Notes: generated by a model from the sequence alone, not told the origin. Counted from the stretch's first letter, positions 54,479 through 64,000 are shown. The stretch: DNA of 64,000 nucleotides from Burkholderiaceae bacterium (GCA_947448415.1 CANFMT010000004.1:51253-115252), one strand, 5' to 3'. Made by a program: numbers and translations.

Positions 54479-54936
54479 TTTTGGGAACCCCATTCCTGTA
54501 ATAGCTTACATACCTCTTCTGGGTCAGATGAGGAGCTCAAGCGTTGCCTAGCGTCCGAGTCAGATAAAAGCTGGGCTATTGATGAAAGAATCTCGAGATG
54601 CTGTTGAGTAGCCTTTTCGGGCACCAATAAAAAGATAAGGGTTGATACAGGCTCGCCATCAGGGGCTGCAAATTCGATAGGCTCTTTAAGTCTCATCATT
54701 GCAGCGCTAGGCTGTTTAAGACCTTTGGCGCGACCATGGGGAATGGCTACTCCAGCACCTAAGGCGGTAGAGCCTAAATCTTCACGAGCATTAAGGAAGC
54801 CTACGACAGCACTGGAATCGATCCCAACTCGTTTGGCAAAGAGTTCCCCTGCGGCTGCAAATGCATCAGCCCTGTTTTTGGCAGGATTATCTAATGCAAT
54901 GCAGTCCGGGGTAAAAAGATTGGTCAGGGCATTCAT
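54475..54936 (-). CDS. ptsN: PTS IIA-like nitrogen regulatory protein (EIIA-Ntr)
   Basis: A 153-residue EIIA of the fructose fold used for regulation. The phospho-acceptor is His67 in [14 protein letters not shown]. In other bacteria it controls potassium transport and stress responses. It lies between hpf and hprK. TATAAT occurs 8 bases upstream of its ATG on the minus strand, so a promoter with an almost leaderless transcript is possible. Confidence 0.94.
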   Translation of the reverse strand: MNALTNLFTPDCIALDNPAKNRADAFAAAGELFAKRVGIDSSAVVGFLNAREDLGSTALGAGVAIPHGRAKGLKQPSAAMMRLKEPIEFAAPDGEPVSTLIFLLVPEKATQQHLEILSSIAQLLSDSDARQRLSSSSDPEEVCKLLQEWGSQK

Positions 54937-54969
54937 GTGAATTGATTATAGGTGTCCTGACGGATAAAA

Positions 54970-55293
54970 TTACTCAAAATGTTTTTCGTGATGATGATCT
55001 TGAATCTTTTCTTTATGTTTTACGACTTGACGCTCTAGTTTATCGACTACAGCATCCATAGCGTGGTACAGATCTGCGTTATGTGCTTCAGCAAACAAAT
55101 CCTTACCCTTGAGGTGAATTGTGATTTCAGCGCTTTGACGTAAATCTTTTTCCTTGGCTTTATCTACAACCAGAAAGGCTGAGGCGTCGATAACATGATC
55201 AAAGTGCTTGCGAATTTTAGCTAGCCCAGCTTCAAGGTGTGAGCGCATGGCTGGGGTAACTTCTACATGACGGCTATTGATTTTCAAATTCAT
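54970..55293 (-). CDS. hpf: Ribosome hibernation promoting factor (short HPF/RaiA)
   Basis: A 107-residue sigma-54-modulation/S30EA family protein: MNLKINSRHVEVTPAMRSHLEAGL at the start and KDLFAEAHNADLYHAMDAVVDKLERQVVKHKEK toward the end. It binds the 30S subunit and promotes ribosome dimers in stationary phase. The ATG at 55293 has AAGGAG at 6 bases; the track TTG at 55299 overlaps that site and is rejected. It is normally preceded by rpoN, absent here. Confidence 0.94.
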   Translation of the reverse strand: MNLKINSRHVEVTPAMRSHLEAGLAKIRKHFDHVIDASAFLVVDKAKEKDLRQSAEITIHLKGKDLFAEAHNADLYHAMDAVVDKLERQVVKHKEKIQDHHHEKHFE

Positions 55294-55477
55294 CAGCAAC
55301 TCCTTTTATAGATGCGTGCGCAAGATCATGCCTGGGGTGCGCAGCAAGCCCCTGAAATTTTTTGAACTGTTTTTTTTGGAAAATAAACCATGTGCCTCCA
55401 GCGTATCAGCGAATTTGCTGAAAACCAAGAGGGAAATGCAATTTTTATTACTTATACGGACAGAAGCCTTGTCCGGC
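55294..55477 (-). other. 184-base gap between lptB and hpf where rpoN usually lies
   Basis: The gap holds a short hairpin (CGGACA-N7-TGTCCG, 55457-55475) right after lptB and an AT-rich stretch, then the hpf Shine-Dalgarno. I translated the region and found no RpoN-like remnant. A 21-codon ORF (55326-55391) preceded by GGAGG is present but unsupported. Confidence 0.6.
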
Positions 55478-56245
55478 TTACATCCGGAAGTTTTCGCCTA
55501 AATAGACCCTACGAACAGCATCGTTTTGAATAATTTGGTCCGGCTTTCCCTCGGCCAAGACGCTTCCTTCGCTGATGATGTAAGCGTGGTCGCATATGCC
55601 TAGGGTTTCACGAACATTATGGTCTGTAATGAGGACACCAATTTGTCGATCTCTTAAGAAGCGCACAATTCGTTGAATTTCGCCAACAGCTATGGGGTCA
55701 ACGCCTGCAAAAGGTTCATCGAGCAGGATGAACTTTGGTTGGGAGGCTAATGCTCTAGCGATTTCAACACGTCGGCGCTCTCCTCCTGAGAGAGAAAGAG
55801 CTGGATTATTACGCAGATGACTGATTTGTAGTTCGCCCAAGAGCTCATCTAAACGATGGGCTATTTCCGCTTTAGATAATGGCTTCCCACCTTGAACTTG
55901 TAACTCCAAAACTGCTTGAATATTTTCAGCTACGTTTAGCTTTCTAAATACTGACGCTTCTTGGGGTAAGTAAGACAGACCCATACGGGCCCGCTCATGT
56001 ATTGGTAAATGGGTGATATCCGTTCCGTCCAAAACAATATTTCCACCATCGAGAGGAACTAGGCCCACGATCATGTAGAACGAAGTGGTTTTACCAGCAC
56101 CATTTGGCCCGAGTAAACCTACCACTTCGCCGCATTTCACTTGAATTGAAACGTCACGAACTACGGTTCTAGAGCCGTAGCGTTTTTGGAGGTTATGCGC
56201 AGTAAGTACTGCTGGACCATTGGTTTGAGCTAAATCCGCTGTCAT
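55478..56245 (-). CDS. lptB: LPS export ABC transporter ATP-binding protein
   Basis: ATPase powering LPS extraction from the inner membrane with LptF/LptG/LptC. The 255 residues show Walker [19 protein letters not shown] (about 43-60), Q-loop [12 protein letters not shown], signature [15 protein letters not shown], Walker [14 protein letters not shown] and a switch His in [10 protein letters not shown]. It overlaps lptA by 4 bases (ATGA). Confidence 0.97.
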   Translation of the reverse strand: MTADLAQTNGPAVLTAHNLQKRYGSRTVVRDVSIQVKCGEVVGLLGPNGAGKTTSFYMIVGLVPLDGGNIVLDGTDITHLPIHERARMGLSYLPQEASVFRKLNVAENIQAVLELQVQGGKPLSKAEIAHRLDELLGELQISHLRNNPALSLSGGERRRVEIARALASQPKFILLDEPFAGVDPIAVGEIQRIVRFLRDRQIGVLITDHNVRETLGICDHAYIISEGSVLAEGKPDQIIQNDAVRRVYLGENFRM

Positions 56246-56814
56246 TTATCTAGTGTAGCTTTTCGTCTTGGTGAAAGGATTGCTCTGGCCAAAGGCAAAT
56301 CCTCGGGCTTTGCATCTGCAGGTGGAACGACGCGATAGTACTGCTTGACATCATCGTACTCAATTTTCCAGCCGCGTAACTGATCAAGCATTTGCATATT
56401 TAATAAGCGTTTTAGGCTCGCGTCACCAGTGATAGTAAGTACTTCGGTTTTAGCGTTGTAGTTCACTTGGGTACCGCGGGCCTGCATGAACTCATCTGCT
56501 AGGCCCTCGCGGCGTTGTCTAAAGCTTGCAGTTGTATCGGCTGAGCCTTTAACGTCTACAAATTCATAGCCTTCGGGGTCTACCTTAATATGACCATCTT
56601 CCCCTGTAACAACAATACTGCCTTTTATAAGCAGTACTTGACCCTTGAGGTCATAGATTTGTTGCACATCGTTCACGGAAACTTGTTCGGCTTCCAAAAT
56701 GATAGGCTTGTCTTGATCGGCTTTTTCAGCATGAGCAATTACTGTCATCAAAAAGCCAAAAGCTATCAGACCTGAAATGGTGGTTAGATGAACAAGCTTA
56801 CGCATAACATTCAT
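56242..56814 (-). CDS. lptA: LPS transport periplasmic protein LptA
   Basis: Periplasmic bridge protein for LPS. From the ATG at 56814 (directly after the lptC stop) it has 190 residues with a signal peptide (VIAHAEK) and an OstA-like beta-jellyroll: [38 protein letters not shown]. The track start at 56844 is a TTG inside lptC and is rejected. A shorter start at the ATG 56805 is possible. Confidence 0.92.
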   Translation of the reverse strand: MNVMRKLVHLTTISGLIAFGFLMTVIAHAEKADQDKPIILEAEQVSVNDVQQIYDLKGQVLLIKGSIVVTGEDGHIKVDPEGYEFVDVKGSADTTASFRQRREGLADEFMQARGTQVNYNAKTEVLTITGDASLKRLLNMQMLDQLRGWKIEYDDVKQYYRVVPPADAKPEDLPLARAILSPRRKATLDK

Positions 56815-56815
56815 T

Positions 56816-57457
56816 TTATTCGACTGTCCGTGGGCTGCGTTCAATGCGGCCTTTTACTTGACCTGACAGTGTCATGCTTTGTTCGATGTTATTAAAAATG
56901 CCACCATCCATAGAGTTCATGACAGACATGCCTTGCTCTAGAGTAATCGGCTTATCAGTTTCAATGATGTCGTCATTGATTAGCACTTTGTAATAACTTG
57001 AGGTGGCCAACATGCGAGCTGTTGCAGGTTCTGTGGCAGTTGCAGCCTGTGCTGGGCGAAAGATGGAGGCATTGCCAATGAGATCCAAAATAGTCAGGTC
57101 ACCATCAAGGTGGCCAGTATCGGATTTTACGGTAACAGGCGCTTTATCAGGCTGAAAAAGACGCATACGAGGCTTTTCAATATCGATTGAAGCATCGTCG
57201 TCATAGTGGGTGACTTTGTTCCCCAGAATGCGGTACTTGGTATTGCCCATTTCATTTAAGGCTGAAAGTGCACCAGTAGTAATGATGTAGTCAGGCTCAT
57301 GCAGGCGAACGCGTTCCAGCATAGATTTTTCAGCAGGCTGATTTTTTTGCACCATCCAAAAGGTTGCTAGAGTCAGTCCGCCCATCAATATCAATGGCAT
57401 CAGGCGCAATAGTGAGCGCCCAAGTCCTAGCTTGATTTGTTGCGGATTTATTGCCAT
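56816..57457 (-). CDS. lptC: LPS export protein LptC
   Basis: Inner-membrane anchored component that passes LPS to LptA. The 213 residues have one N-terminal helix (about 15-35, LMPLILMGGLTLATFWMV) and a jellyroll domain with EPDYIITTGALSALNEMG and YKVLINDDIIETDKPITLEQ. It is 3 bases after kdsC and 1 base before lptA, consistent with one transcript. Confidence 0.9.
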   Translation of the reverse strand: MAINPQQIKLGLGRSLLRLMPLILMGGLTLATFWMVQKNQPAEKSMLERVRLHEPDYIITTGALSALNEMGNTKYRILGNKVTHYDDDASIDIEKPRMRLFQPDKAPVTVKSDTGHLDGDLTILDLIGNASIFRPAQAATATEPATARMLATSSYYKVLINDDIIETDKPITLEQGMSVMNSMDGGIFNNIEQSMTLSGQVKGRIERSPRTVE

Positions 57458-57460
57458 TAC

Positions 57461-58033
57461 TTAAGCGCGCGCCTTGGTAAGTAGTTCGCCGTATCGATCT
57501 TGAGCCTTAAGGATGAGATCGCATACTTCGCGGACTGCACCATGACCACCGGGCAGAGCCGTTACAAAATGGGCAAATTCTTTTACGGCTTCATGCCCTT
57601 GTGCTGGGCAAATTCTAAGACCAGCATTTTTCATCATTTGAAAGTCTGGCCAGTCATCACCCATCACAGCGCAATCTGTTGAGGACATGCCAAGAGATTT
57701 CAGGATTTGATTTAATGCAATAGCTTTATTTTCAACGCCCATATGCACATGCTTAATTCCTAATTCTTCACAGCGTGCCAAAACCATTTTGGAGTTTCTG
57801 CCAGTAATGATCGCAGTTGGAATACCGCATTGTTCTAATAGCTTGATGCCAAGACCATCTTGTATGTCATAGGCTTTTACTGACTCTTTACCATCAGCAC
57901 CAATCCAAACTTGTCCATCGGTCAAAACACCATCAACATCTAGCACCAGCAACTTTACTTTGCCGGCTCGTTCCCAGGCCTGTGGGTATTTAGCTAATGG
58001 ATTGGTATTGTGTGTATTGAAAGCGTTAGGCAT
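57461..58033 (-). CDS. kdsC: 3-deoxy-D-manno-octulosonate 8-phosphate phosphatase
   Basis: HAD phosphatase producing Kdo for lipid A core. The 190 residues hold the nucleophile motif LLVLDVDGVLTDGQVWIG (about 28-45), the second motif AIITGRNSKMV, and GDDWPDFQMMKNAGLRICPAQ with the metal-binding Asp pair. The C0-type cap-less fold matches KdsC. It lies 6 bases after kdsD. Confidence 0.95.
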   Translation of the reverse strand: MPNAFNTHNTNPLAKYPQAWERAGKVKLLVLDVDGVLTDGQVWIGADGKESVKAYDIQDGLGIKLLEQCGIPTAIITGRNSKMVLARCEELGIKHVHMGVENKAIALNQILKSLGMSSTDCAVMGDDWPDFQMMKNAGLRICPAQGHEAVKEFAHFVTALPGGHGAVREVCDLILKAQDRYGELLTKARA

Positions 58034-58039
58034 ACAGGT

Positions 58040-59032
58040 TTAAATCACTTTTGCTGCAAATAGGTCATGGAGATTGAGTGCCCCTAGCAAATGTCCATTG
58101 CTATCGGTAACCACTAAATGATTGATACGATGTTTCTCCATCATCTCAATAGCCTCTTCTGCCAGCAGTTCAGCAGGAATGGTGCGGGGATTCGCTTTTG
58201 TAGCACTTTCAAGTTTGATGCCGTCAAGATTAGTAGTCTTCTCTAAAAGACGACGCAAGTCACCGTCAGTCAAAATGCCAAATACTTTTTGCTTGGCATC
58301 TAAGATAACTACCATGCCCATGCGCTTAGAGGTCATCTCTAGAAGAGCTGCTTGCAATGAAGAGTCTATTGAGATCTTTGGAGTATCTTCAAAGCTACGC
58401 ATGACTTCACTGACATGCATCAATTGTTTCCGTCCTAATCTACCGCCTGGATGTGAGCGGATGAAATCTTCCGCTTGAAATCCTCTCGCATCTAAAAGAG
58501 CAACAGCTAAGGCGTCACCCATTGCAAGTGCAGCGGTAGTGCTAGTTGTTGGCGCAAGATTTAATGGGCAAGCTTCTTTTTCAACACTAGTATCTAGATG
58601 TGCGTCTGCCAATTTAGCGAGCGAAGAATTTGGTGCGCCAGTTAAAGCGATGAGTTTGGCGCCAGTACGCTTCACAATGGGAACAATAGTGAGTAATTCG
58701 TCGGTTTCCCCGGAGTTAGAGAGTGCGACAAAAACATCGTCTCTAGTAACCATTCCTAAATCCCCATGACTGGCTTCAGCGGGATGCACAAAAAAAGCGG
58801 GGGATCCAGTGGAGGCAAAAGTTGCAGCAATTTTGCGGGCAATATGGCCAGATTTGCCAATTCCAGAGACCACGATTCGGCCTTTGCAGTCTTGTAAAAG
58901 CTCAACTGCTAGCACTAAGGCATCAGCATTAGCGCCTTCGAGGCGGTCGCGCATGGTTTGCAGTGCAGCAGCCTCAATAGTGAGGGTGTCGCGCGCAAGC
59001 TTTAGGGTACGTTCACGAGTCTTAGCTATCAT
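58040..59032 (-). CDS. kdsD: Arabinose-5-phosphate isomerase
   Basis: Converts ribulose 5-phosphate to arabinose 5-phosphate for Kdo synthesis. The N-terminal SIS domain (about 35-185) has VVSGIGKSGHIARKIAATFASTGSPAFFVHPAEASHGDLG, followed by two CBS domains (about 205-330). The track start at 59035 is a TTG; the ATG at 59032 gives 330 residues and has TATACT exactly 6 bases upstream. It heads kdsD-kdsC-lptC-lptA-lptB. Confidence 0.94.
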   Translation of the reverse strand: MIAKTRERTLKLARDTLTIEAAALQTMRDRLEGANADALVLAVELLQDCKGRIVVSGIGKSGHIARKIAATFASTGSPAFFVHPAEASHGDLGMVTRDDVFVALSNSGETDELLTIVPIVKRTGAKLIALTGAPNSSLAKLADAHLDTSVEKEACPLNLAPTTSTTAALAMGDALAVALLDARGFQAEDFIRSHPGGRLGRKQLMHVSEVMRSFEDTPKISIDSSLQAALLEMTSKRMGMVVILDAKQKVFGILTDGDLRRLLEKTTNLDGIKLESATKANPRTIPAELLAEEAIEMMEKHRINHLVVTDSNGHLLGALNLHDLFAAKVI

Positions 59033-59038
59033 CAAGTA

Positions 59039-59044
59039 AGTATA
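59039..59044 (-). promoter_or_regulatory. Putative -10 element of kdsD (leaderless)
   Basis: On the minus strand TATACT is followed by TACTTG and the ATG at 59032. The hexamer ends on the first base of the divergent antiporter ATG (59044), so any -35 would lie inside that gene. Confidence 0.5.
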
Positions 59045-61026
59045 TGCCGTCAGTCCTTCAATTAACCCTCATTCTCCTGGCCTCGGGTGTGGCCGGAGTG
59101 GTTATTTTCCGCTATTTTGGTTTACCCCCTATTTTGGGCTATTTGGCCATTGGTGTGCTGATTGGCCCACATGCCCTTGGCCTGGCAAATGATTCGGCTA
59201 CCGTGAAGTATTTAGCTGAATTTGGTGTGGTTTTCTTGATGTTCTCTATTGGCCTGGAATTTAACCTCCATAAGCTTCGAGCCATGCGAACCATCGTATT
59301 TGGCCTCGGCGGAAGTCAGGTCGTCTTGACGATGTTGCTGGCAGTCCCGGCGAGTCTTTTGATGAACTGGATTTACCCAATATCTTGGCAGGCCGCGATT
59401 GCTTTGGGCGGAGCTCTGGCAATGTCCTCTACTGCCATTGTGACCAAATTGATTGCTGATCGTGCTGAATTAGAAACTGAGCATGGTCGCAATGTAGTGG
59501 GTATTTTATTGTTCCAAGATTTAGCGGTAGTTTTCTTATTAATTTTGCTGCCATCGCTTGGAAAAAATCCTAAAGATCTTTTTGTGGCGCTGACTGCAGC
59601 GTCGATCAAAATTACGATTGCTTTGACCTTGATCTTCTTTATTGGTCAAACACTGATGAGTCGCTGGTTTAGGTTGGTAGCAAAACTACGTTCGCAAGAA
59701 TTATTCATGCTCAATCTATTGTTAATCGTGCTTGGTATGGCTGGATTAACAGAGCACTTTGGTCTGTCACTAGCTCTTGGTGCATTTTTAGCTGGTATGT
59801 TGATTTCAGAAACGCCTTACCGCCATCAAGTGGAGGAGGATGTAAAACCTTTCCGCGATGTTTTATTGGGCCTCTTCTTTATTACGATTGGCATGTTGCT
59901 TGACTTCAGTGTCATTACTCAACAGTGGCTACTCGTTTTATTGCTATTAATTGGGCCGCTAGTCTTTAAGTTTGGATTGATTGCATTGCTCTCTAAAGCC
60001 TTTGGTTCAAGCCCTGGGATCTCCATCAGAACTGGCTTGTGCCTTGCTCAGGCAGGTGAGTTTGGATTTGTCTTGCTTACTCAAATTGATGGCTTAGATT
60101 TGATCGACCCTACTCTCAGTCAAGCGGTCTTAGCCGCAATGCTGCTATCTATGTTCTGCGCACCTTTTTTGATTGAGTACAGTGATCGCATTGCAATGCG
60201 CTTCTCTAGTAATGAGTGGTTATTGCAATCGCTTGCTTTAACGCGCGTAGCTGCCAAAAGCGTGCGCAATGAAAACCATGTAGTGATTTGCGGGTTTGGA
60301 AGATCGGGTCAAAGTTTGGCGCGCATGCTTGATCAGGAAAAAATTCCTTACATTGCTTTGGATTTGGATCCAGACCGCGTCAAAGAAGCTGCTGCTGCTG
60401 GTGATAATGTGGTTTATGGCGATGCGAGTCGAGAAAATTATTTAGTCGCTGCAGGTCTATCGAGAGCAAAGGCGGTTGTGATTACCTATGCCGATACTGC
60501 TGCGAGTTTACGCGTGCTCCGTCAGGTAGAGCATTTACGTCCTGGCATGACAGTGCTTGTCCGCACCAGAGATGATGCTGATATTGCTAAGCTACAAGCA
60601 GCTGGAGCAACAGAAGTTGTTCCAGAGTTGATTGAGGGAAGCTTAATGATTGCTTCGCATGTATTGCTCATCATGGGTATACCGATGCGTAAGGTAGTGC
60701 GTCGCATTACGACTGCGCGCGAGGAGCGTTATAGCCTATTAAGAGGTTATTTCAGAGGATCTGCGGATGATGATTTTGGCTCTAATGAATCTTGGCGTTT
60801 ACATTCAGTTACTTTGTTACCCAAGTCGCAGGCTGTCGGTAAGGCTCTTGGAGGGTTAGACTTAGATTTAGATGGAGTAAGCGTTCAAGCAGTGCGCCGT
60901 AAGGAGCGCAATGCTGATTATGTGAAGTTAGAACCCAGTCCTGATCTGGTACTTGAGGCAAATGACATTTTGGTGATCTCAGGCAATTCAGAGGCAATCG
61001 ATTTAGCGGAAGCTAAATTACTCTGA
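59044..61026 (+). CDS. Monovalent cation:proton antiporter, CPA2 family with TrkA domains
   Basis: A 660-residue KefB/YbaL-like protein. About 12-13 transmembrane helices (residues 1-385) carry the CPA2 core (FLMFSIGLEFNLHKLRAMR, LGGALAMSSTAIVTKL, LGAFLAGMLISETPYRHQ). A TrkA-N Rossmann domain follows (VVICGFGRSGQSLARMLDQ, about 418-436), then a TrkA-C domain (about 575-658). It likely exchanges potassium or sodium for protons under nucleotide or ligand control. The 11-base gap to kdsD leaves no room for a separate promoter, and I see no Shine-Dalgarno. Confidence 0.9.
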   Translation: MPSVLQLTLILLASGVAGVVIFRYFGLPPILGYLAIGVLIGPHALGLANDSATVKYLAEFGVVFLMFSIGLEFNLHKLRAMRTIVFGLGGSQVVLTMLLAVPASLLMNWIYPISWQAAIALGGALAMSSTAIVTKLIADRAELETEHGRNVVGILLFQDLAVVFLLILLPSLGKNPKDLFVALTAASIKITIALTLIFFIGQTLMSRWFRLVAKLRSQELFMLNLLLIVLGMAGLTEHFGLSLALGAFLAGMLISETPYRHQVEEDVKPFRDVLLGLFFITIGMLLDFSVITQQWLLVLLLLIGPLVFKFGLIALLSKAFGSSPGISIRTGLCLAQAGEFGFVLLTQIDGLDLIDPTLSQAVLAAMLLSMFCAPFLIEYSDRIAMRFSSNEWLLQSLALTRVAAKSVRNENHVVICGFGRSGQSLARMLDQEKIPYIALDLDPDRVKEAAAAGDNVVYGDASRENYLVAAGLSRAKAVVITYADTAASLRVLRQVEHLRPGMTVLVRTRDDADIAKLQAAGATEVVPELIEGSLMIASHVLLIMGIPMRKVVRRITTAREERYSLLRGYFRGSADDDFGSNESWRLHSVTLLPKSQAVGKALGGLDLDLDGVSVQAVRRKERNADYVKLEPSPDLVLEANDILVISGNSEAIDLAEAKLL

Positions 61027-61034
61027 GATCGGCC

Positions 61035-61064
61035 AATCCATCCTTTTCGATGGATTTATTTTTT
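61035..61064 (+). terminator. Rho-independent terminator after the antiporter gene
   Basis: AATCCATC CTTTTC GATGGATT forms an 8-bp stem, followed by TATTTTTTCTTTTT. The stem touches the convergent uvrA stop codon. Confidence 0.8.
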
Positions 61065-63947
61065 CTTTTTACTTAATACAGGTGCTTTACGAGTGAGTAA
61101 TGGTGCCAAATAGTGACCTGTAAAACTCACTTCATTCTTGGCAACATCCTCGGGTGTTCCTGTGGCAATAATTTGTCCGCCACCCGCACCACCCTTAGGC
61201 CCGAGATCAATAATCCAGTCCGCCGTCTTAATTACATCTAGGTTGTGCTCAATGATGACAATCGTATTACCTTGTTTCTTCAGTGTCTGAATAACCGTGA
61301 GCAATAGTTGAATGTCGTGGAAATGCAAACCAGTAGTTGGTTCATCTAGGATATAGAGCGTTCTGCCGGTGTCGCGCTTCGAGAGCTCAAGAGAAAGCTT
61401 GACCCGCTGTGCTTCACCACCAGATAAGGTAGTTGCACTTTGGCCCAACTTCACATATCCAAGGCCTACATCGAGCAATGTCTTAAGTTTTCGCTTCACA
61501 ACCGGAACCGCTTCAAAGAACTCATGCGCTTGCTCGATAGTCATCGAAAGCACCTCATGAATATTTTTTCCTTTGTAGCGAATATCTAAGGTCTCGCGGT
61601 TATAGCGTTTGCCATGACAGACATCACATGGAACATATACGTCAGGCAAGAAGTGCATCTCTACCTTAAGAACGCCATCACCTTCGCAAGAATCGCAGCG
61701 ACCCCCTTTAACGTTGAAAGAGAATCTACCGGCTTCATAGCCACGTTCGCGCGATGCAGGAACCCCGGCAAAGAGCTCCCTGATCGGAGTGAAAAGCCCG
61801 GTATAGGTGGCTGGGTTAGAGCGCGGTGTTCTGCCAATTGGGGACTGATCAACACTAATGACTTTGTCAAAATGTTCTAAACCTTTTATTGCATCATGAG
61901 CTGCAGGTTCTGCGTTAGAACCATAGAGATGCTGAGCGACAGCATGATGCAAAGTGTCGTTGATCAAGGTTGACTTGCCGGAACCCGATACACCAGTAAC
62001 GCAAGTTAAGAGCCCAACAGGAATCTTTGCATGAACAGATTGCAAATTATTGCCGCGCGCGCCAATAATCTCTAAGAATCGATCGTTAACTGGAATTCGA
62101 TTTTCCGGAACCGCAATCGCTTCGCGGCCAGATAGGTAGGCGCCAGTTAGTGAATTAGGGTTAGCCTCTACTTCAGCAGGGGTGCCCTGTGCGACAACTT
62201 CTCCGCCATGAATACCTGCGCCAGGGCCGATATCGATCACCCAATCAGAGGCACGAATCATGTCTTCATCGTGCTCCACTACCAAGACGCTATTTCCCAA
62301 ATCACGCAAGTGCTTGAGAGTGCCAATCAAGCGATCGTTATCGCGCTGATGTAATCCAATAGAGGGTTCATCAAGAACATACATGACACCAGTTAAGCCT
62401 GAGCCAATTTGACTTGCTAGTCGGATACGCTGAGCTTCACCACCTGAAAGGGTATCAGCACTACGCTCTAGAGAAAGGTAATCTAGGCCGACGTCATTTA
62501 AGAAGCGTAAGCGCGCACCAATTTCTTTAACGATTTTGTCTGCGATTTCTCGTTTGGCGCCTTTCAGCTCGAGAGCCTCGAAATATTCTTTCGCTTCTTT
62601 GAGCGGTAGAGCGCTGATTTCATAAATAGCACGGGATTGTTTCTTTTCTCCAACCTTGACAAAGCGGGCTTCTTTGCGCAAACGACTACCGTTGCATTCT
62701 GGACAGGTTTGAACATTTTGATAGCGAGATAACTCCTCACGTACTGTCATGGAATCGGTTTCGCGGTAGCGTCTTTCAAAGTTGGCAACAATACCTTCGA
62801 AGGCATGCTCACGAATACTGTTCTTACCACGCTCGTTGATGTACTCAAAAGGAATGGTGACATCACCGGATCCCAAAAGAATTAAATCTTGTTGTTTCTT
62901 AGAAAGTGTTTCAAATGGTTTTTCAACATCAAAGCCACCATGCTTAGCTAGAGTCTGGAGTAATTTGAAGTAGAACTGATTGCGACGATCCCAACCTTTA
63001 ATAGCGCCAGAAGCTAAAGATAGGTCGGGATGAGCAACGATACGCTTTGGATCAAAGAAAGACTGGTGACCAAGGCCATCGCAAGAGGGGCAGGCACCCA
63101 TAGGGTTATTGAATGAGAAAAGGCGCGGCTCTAGTTCTTGTAATGAGTATGAGCAAACCGGGCAAGCGAACTTGCTTGAGAAAATCATATCTTTGCCGGT
63201 ATCCATGTCAACGATCATGGCTTTGCCATCGGCTAAGCGTAAGGCTGTTTCAAAAGACTCTGCAAGACGTTGCTGAATATCAGGACGGACCTTTATGCGA
63301 TCAACAACTACTTCAATAGAATGTTTGTCATTCTTTTTAAGAGCTGGTAATTGATCTACTTCAAAAATTTCGGCTTTAGCGACGTTTGCTGTGCCGCCAC
63401 CAGAACGCACTCTAAAACGCACAAATCCTTGTGCTTGTAGGTCTTGAAAGAGGTCAACAAATTCGCCCTTGCGCTCACTGACTACTGGAGCAAGAATCAT
63501 CAGCTTAGTATCCTCAGGCATCGAAAGCACTGTATCTACCATTTGAGAAACGCTTTGCGCTTCTAGTGGGAGATCATGATCGGGACAATGTGGAGTTCCT
63601 GCGCGCGCAAATAAGAGTCGCAAGTAATCATGAATTTCAGTAACAGTACCTACCGTAGAGCGTGGGTTATGACTTGTTGCTTTTTGCTCAATCGAGATTG
63701 CAGGCGATAAACCTTCAATCGTATCGACATCGGGCTTTTCCATGAGTTGCAAGAACTGACGGGCATAAGCGGAGAGAGATTCCACATAGCGGCGTTGACC
63801 CTCTGCGTAGAGAGTGTCAAAAGCCAAGGAACTTTTGCCAGAACCGGATAAGCCAGTAAGGACGACGAGTTTCTCTCTAGGGATGTCTAGATTGATGTTT
63901 TTGAGGTTGTGGGTGCGGGCACCGCGGATCTTGATTTCGTTATTCAT
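61056..63947 (-). CDS. uvrA: UvrABC system protein A
   Basis: Damage-recognition ATPase of nucleotide excision repair. The 963 residues show two ABC modules: Walker [17 protein letters not shown] near residue 30 and [16 protein letters not shown] near 655; signatures [12 protein letters not shown] and [11 protein letters not shown]. Zinc cysteines are CPVC...CPSC (about 257-289), CPEC, and CDSC...CDVC near 755-785. It is about 20 residues longer than E. coli UvrA, mainly a basic C-terminal tail (KKKK). No LexA-type box is seen upstream. Confidence 0.97.
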   Translation of the reverse strand: MNNEIKIRGARTHNLKNINLDIPREKLVVLTGLSGSGKSSLAFDTLYAEGQRRYVESLSAYARQFLQLMEKPDVDTIEGLSPAISIEQKATSHNPRSTVGTVTEIHDYLRLLFARAGTPHCPDHDLPLEAQSVSQMVDTVLSMPEDTKLMILAPVVSERKGEFVDLFQDLQAQGFVRFRVRSGGGTANVAKAEIFEVDQLPALKKNDKHSIEVVVDRIKVRPDIQQRLAESFETALRLADGKAMIVDMDTGKDMIFSSKFACPVCSYSLQELEPRLFSFNNPMGACPSCDGLGHQSFFDPKRIVAHPDLSLASGAIKGWDRRNQFYFKLLQTLAKHGGFDVEKPFETLSKKQQDLILLGSGDVTIPFEYINERGKNSIREHAFEGIVANFERRYRETDSMTVREELSRYQNVQTCPECNGSRLRKEARFVKVGEKKQSRAIYEISALPLKEAKEYFEALELKGAKREIADKIVKEIGARLRFLNDVGLDYLSLERSADTLSGGEAQRIRLASQIGSGLTGVMYVLDEPSIGLHQRDNDRLIGTLKHLRDLGNSVLVVEHDEDMIRASDWVIDIGPGAGIHGGEVVAQGTPAEVEANPNSLTGAYLSGREAIAVPENRIPVNDRFLEIIGARGNNLQSVHAKIPVGLLTCVTGVSGSGKSTLINDTLHHAVAQHLYGSNAEPAAHDAIKGLEHFDKVISVDQSPIGRTPRSNPATYTGLFTPIRELFAGVPASRERGYEAGRFSFNVKGGRCDSCEGDGVLKVEMHFLPDVYVPCDVCHGKRYNRETLDIRYKGKNIHEVLSMTIEQAHEFFEAVPVVKRKLKTLLDVGLGYVKLGQSATTLSGGEAQRVKLSLELSKRDTGRTLYILDEPTTGLHFHDIQLLLTVIQTLKKQGNTIVIIEHNLDVIKTADWIIDLGPKGGAGGGQIIATGTPEDVAKNEVSFTGHYLAPLLTRKAPVLSKKKK

Positions 63948-63984
63948 GATTTTTTAGCGTAACTTGTTAATATAGCTCTTTCCC

Positions 63985-64000
63985 ATGAATCCTTCTGAAC
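63985..64000 (+). CDS. First codons of an unidentified divergent gene (cut by the window end)
   Basis: ATG at 63985 opens MNPSE and runs off the window. Only 16 bases are visible, so the product cannot be named. It is divergent from uvrA with a 37-base gap. Confidence 0.35.

Noticed and set aside
55326-55391. 21-codon ORF upstream of hpf on the minus strand, preceded by GGAGG
   Set aside because: The Shine-Dalgarno spacing (3 bases) is short, the peptide is not recognised and nothing else supports translation; noted only as a possible leader peptide.
63948-63984. Possible LexA box upstream of uvrA
   Set aside because: No CTGT-N8-ACAG or similar motif is present in the gap.

Overview
The window is about 64 kb of dense, largely core chromosome from a betaproteobacterium of the Burkholderiales. 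Gene content and order point to Polynucleobacter or a close relative: tiny intergenic gaps, moderate GC, aa3-type cox operon with SURF1/ctaA/ctaB/sco, kdsD-kdsC-lptCAB-hpf-ptsN-hprK-rapZ, and (TPR-)lolB-ispE-tRNA-Gln-prs-rplY-pth. The genus is my inference from remembered gene order, not from a search. I see no insertion sequences, prophage, CRISPR array or rRNA. No gene-free stretch exceeds 300 bases; the longest is about 260 bases (15277-15538).

Layout. 1-3.2 kb: DUF1840 fragment, argS, a SPOR-domain protein and dsbA. 3.3-8.1 kb: a tightly coupled minus-strand membrane-lipid operon (glutathione peroxidase, FAD oxidoreductase, DUF1365, Cfa-family methyltransferase, SDR). 8.1-15.3 kb: rfaE2, coaX, birA, a VanZ-like protein, a thioredoxin-like ferredoxin, an alpha/beta hydrolase, the ybeD-lipB-lipA lipoylation genes, a putative lipoprotein and ubiK. 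15.5-18.4 kb: torF-like porin, glnK and amtB (nitrogen). 18.4-23.2 kb: gshA-gshB followed by EIIA(Man)-ptsH-ptsI, a phosphotransferase chain with no permease nearby. 23.2-30.4 kb: moeB/thiF-like, ctpA-like, gpmA, rhodanese, grxC, secB, gpsA, trmL, comF and a BioC-like methyltransferase. 30.5-39.6 kb: cytochrome c oxidase structural and assembly genes, including a 43-codon small protein missed by the ORF track. 39.6-45.7 kb: rpoH (with a perfect CIRCE operator), ftsY, an M16 peptidase pair, rsmD, coaD and a YfhL-type ferredoxin. 45.7-50.7 kb: pth, rplY, prs, tRNA-Gln, ispE and a TPR-LolB fusion. 50.7-59.0 kb: mutM-mutY, rapZ, hprK, ptsN, hpf, lptB, lptA, lptC, kdsC and kdsD. 59.0-64.0 kb: a CPA2 antiporter and uvrA.

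How the parts connect. The kdsD/kdsC/lptABC genes make Kdo and export LPS, and rfaE2 supplies heptose. EI, HPr, EIIA(Man), EIIA(Ntr), HprK and RapZ are all here without a sugar permease, so the PTS looks purely regulatory. Glutathione synthesis, glutaredoxin, glutathione peroxidase, DsbA and ctpA-like proteins cover redox and envelope quality control.

Most notable non-gene signals. (1) At least ten genes have a -10-like hexamer (TANAAT or TATACT) exactly 6 nt upstream of their ATG and no usable Shine-Dalgarno, which predicts leaderless mRNAs; several lie in divergent pairs with overlapping or symmetric -10 elements. (2) rsmD has no ATG/GTG/TTG that can produce its conserved N-terminus; the best start is an AUC codon 6 nt after an AGGAG. 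(3) A perfect CIRCE element sits over the putative -35 of rpoH. (4) rpoN is missing from its usual place between lptB and hpf, although an NtrC-like dyad lies upstream of torF-glnK-amtB.
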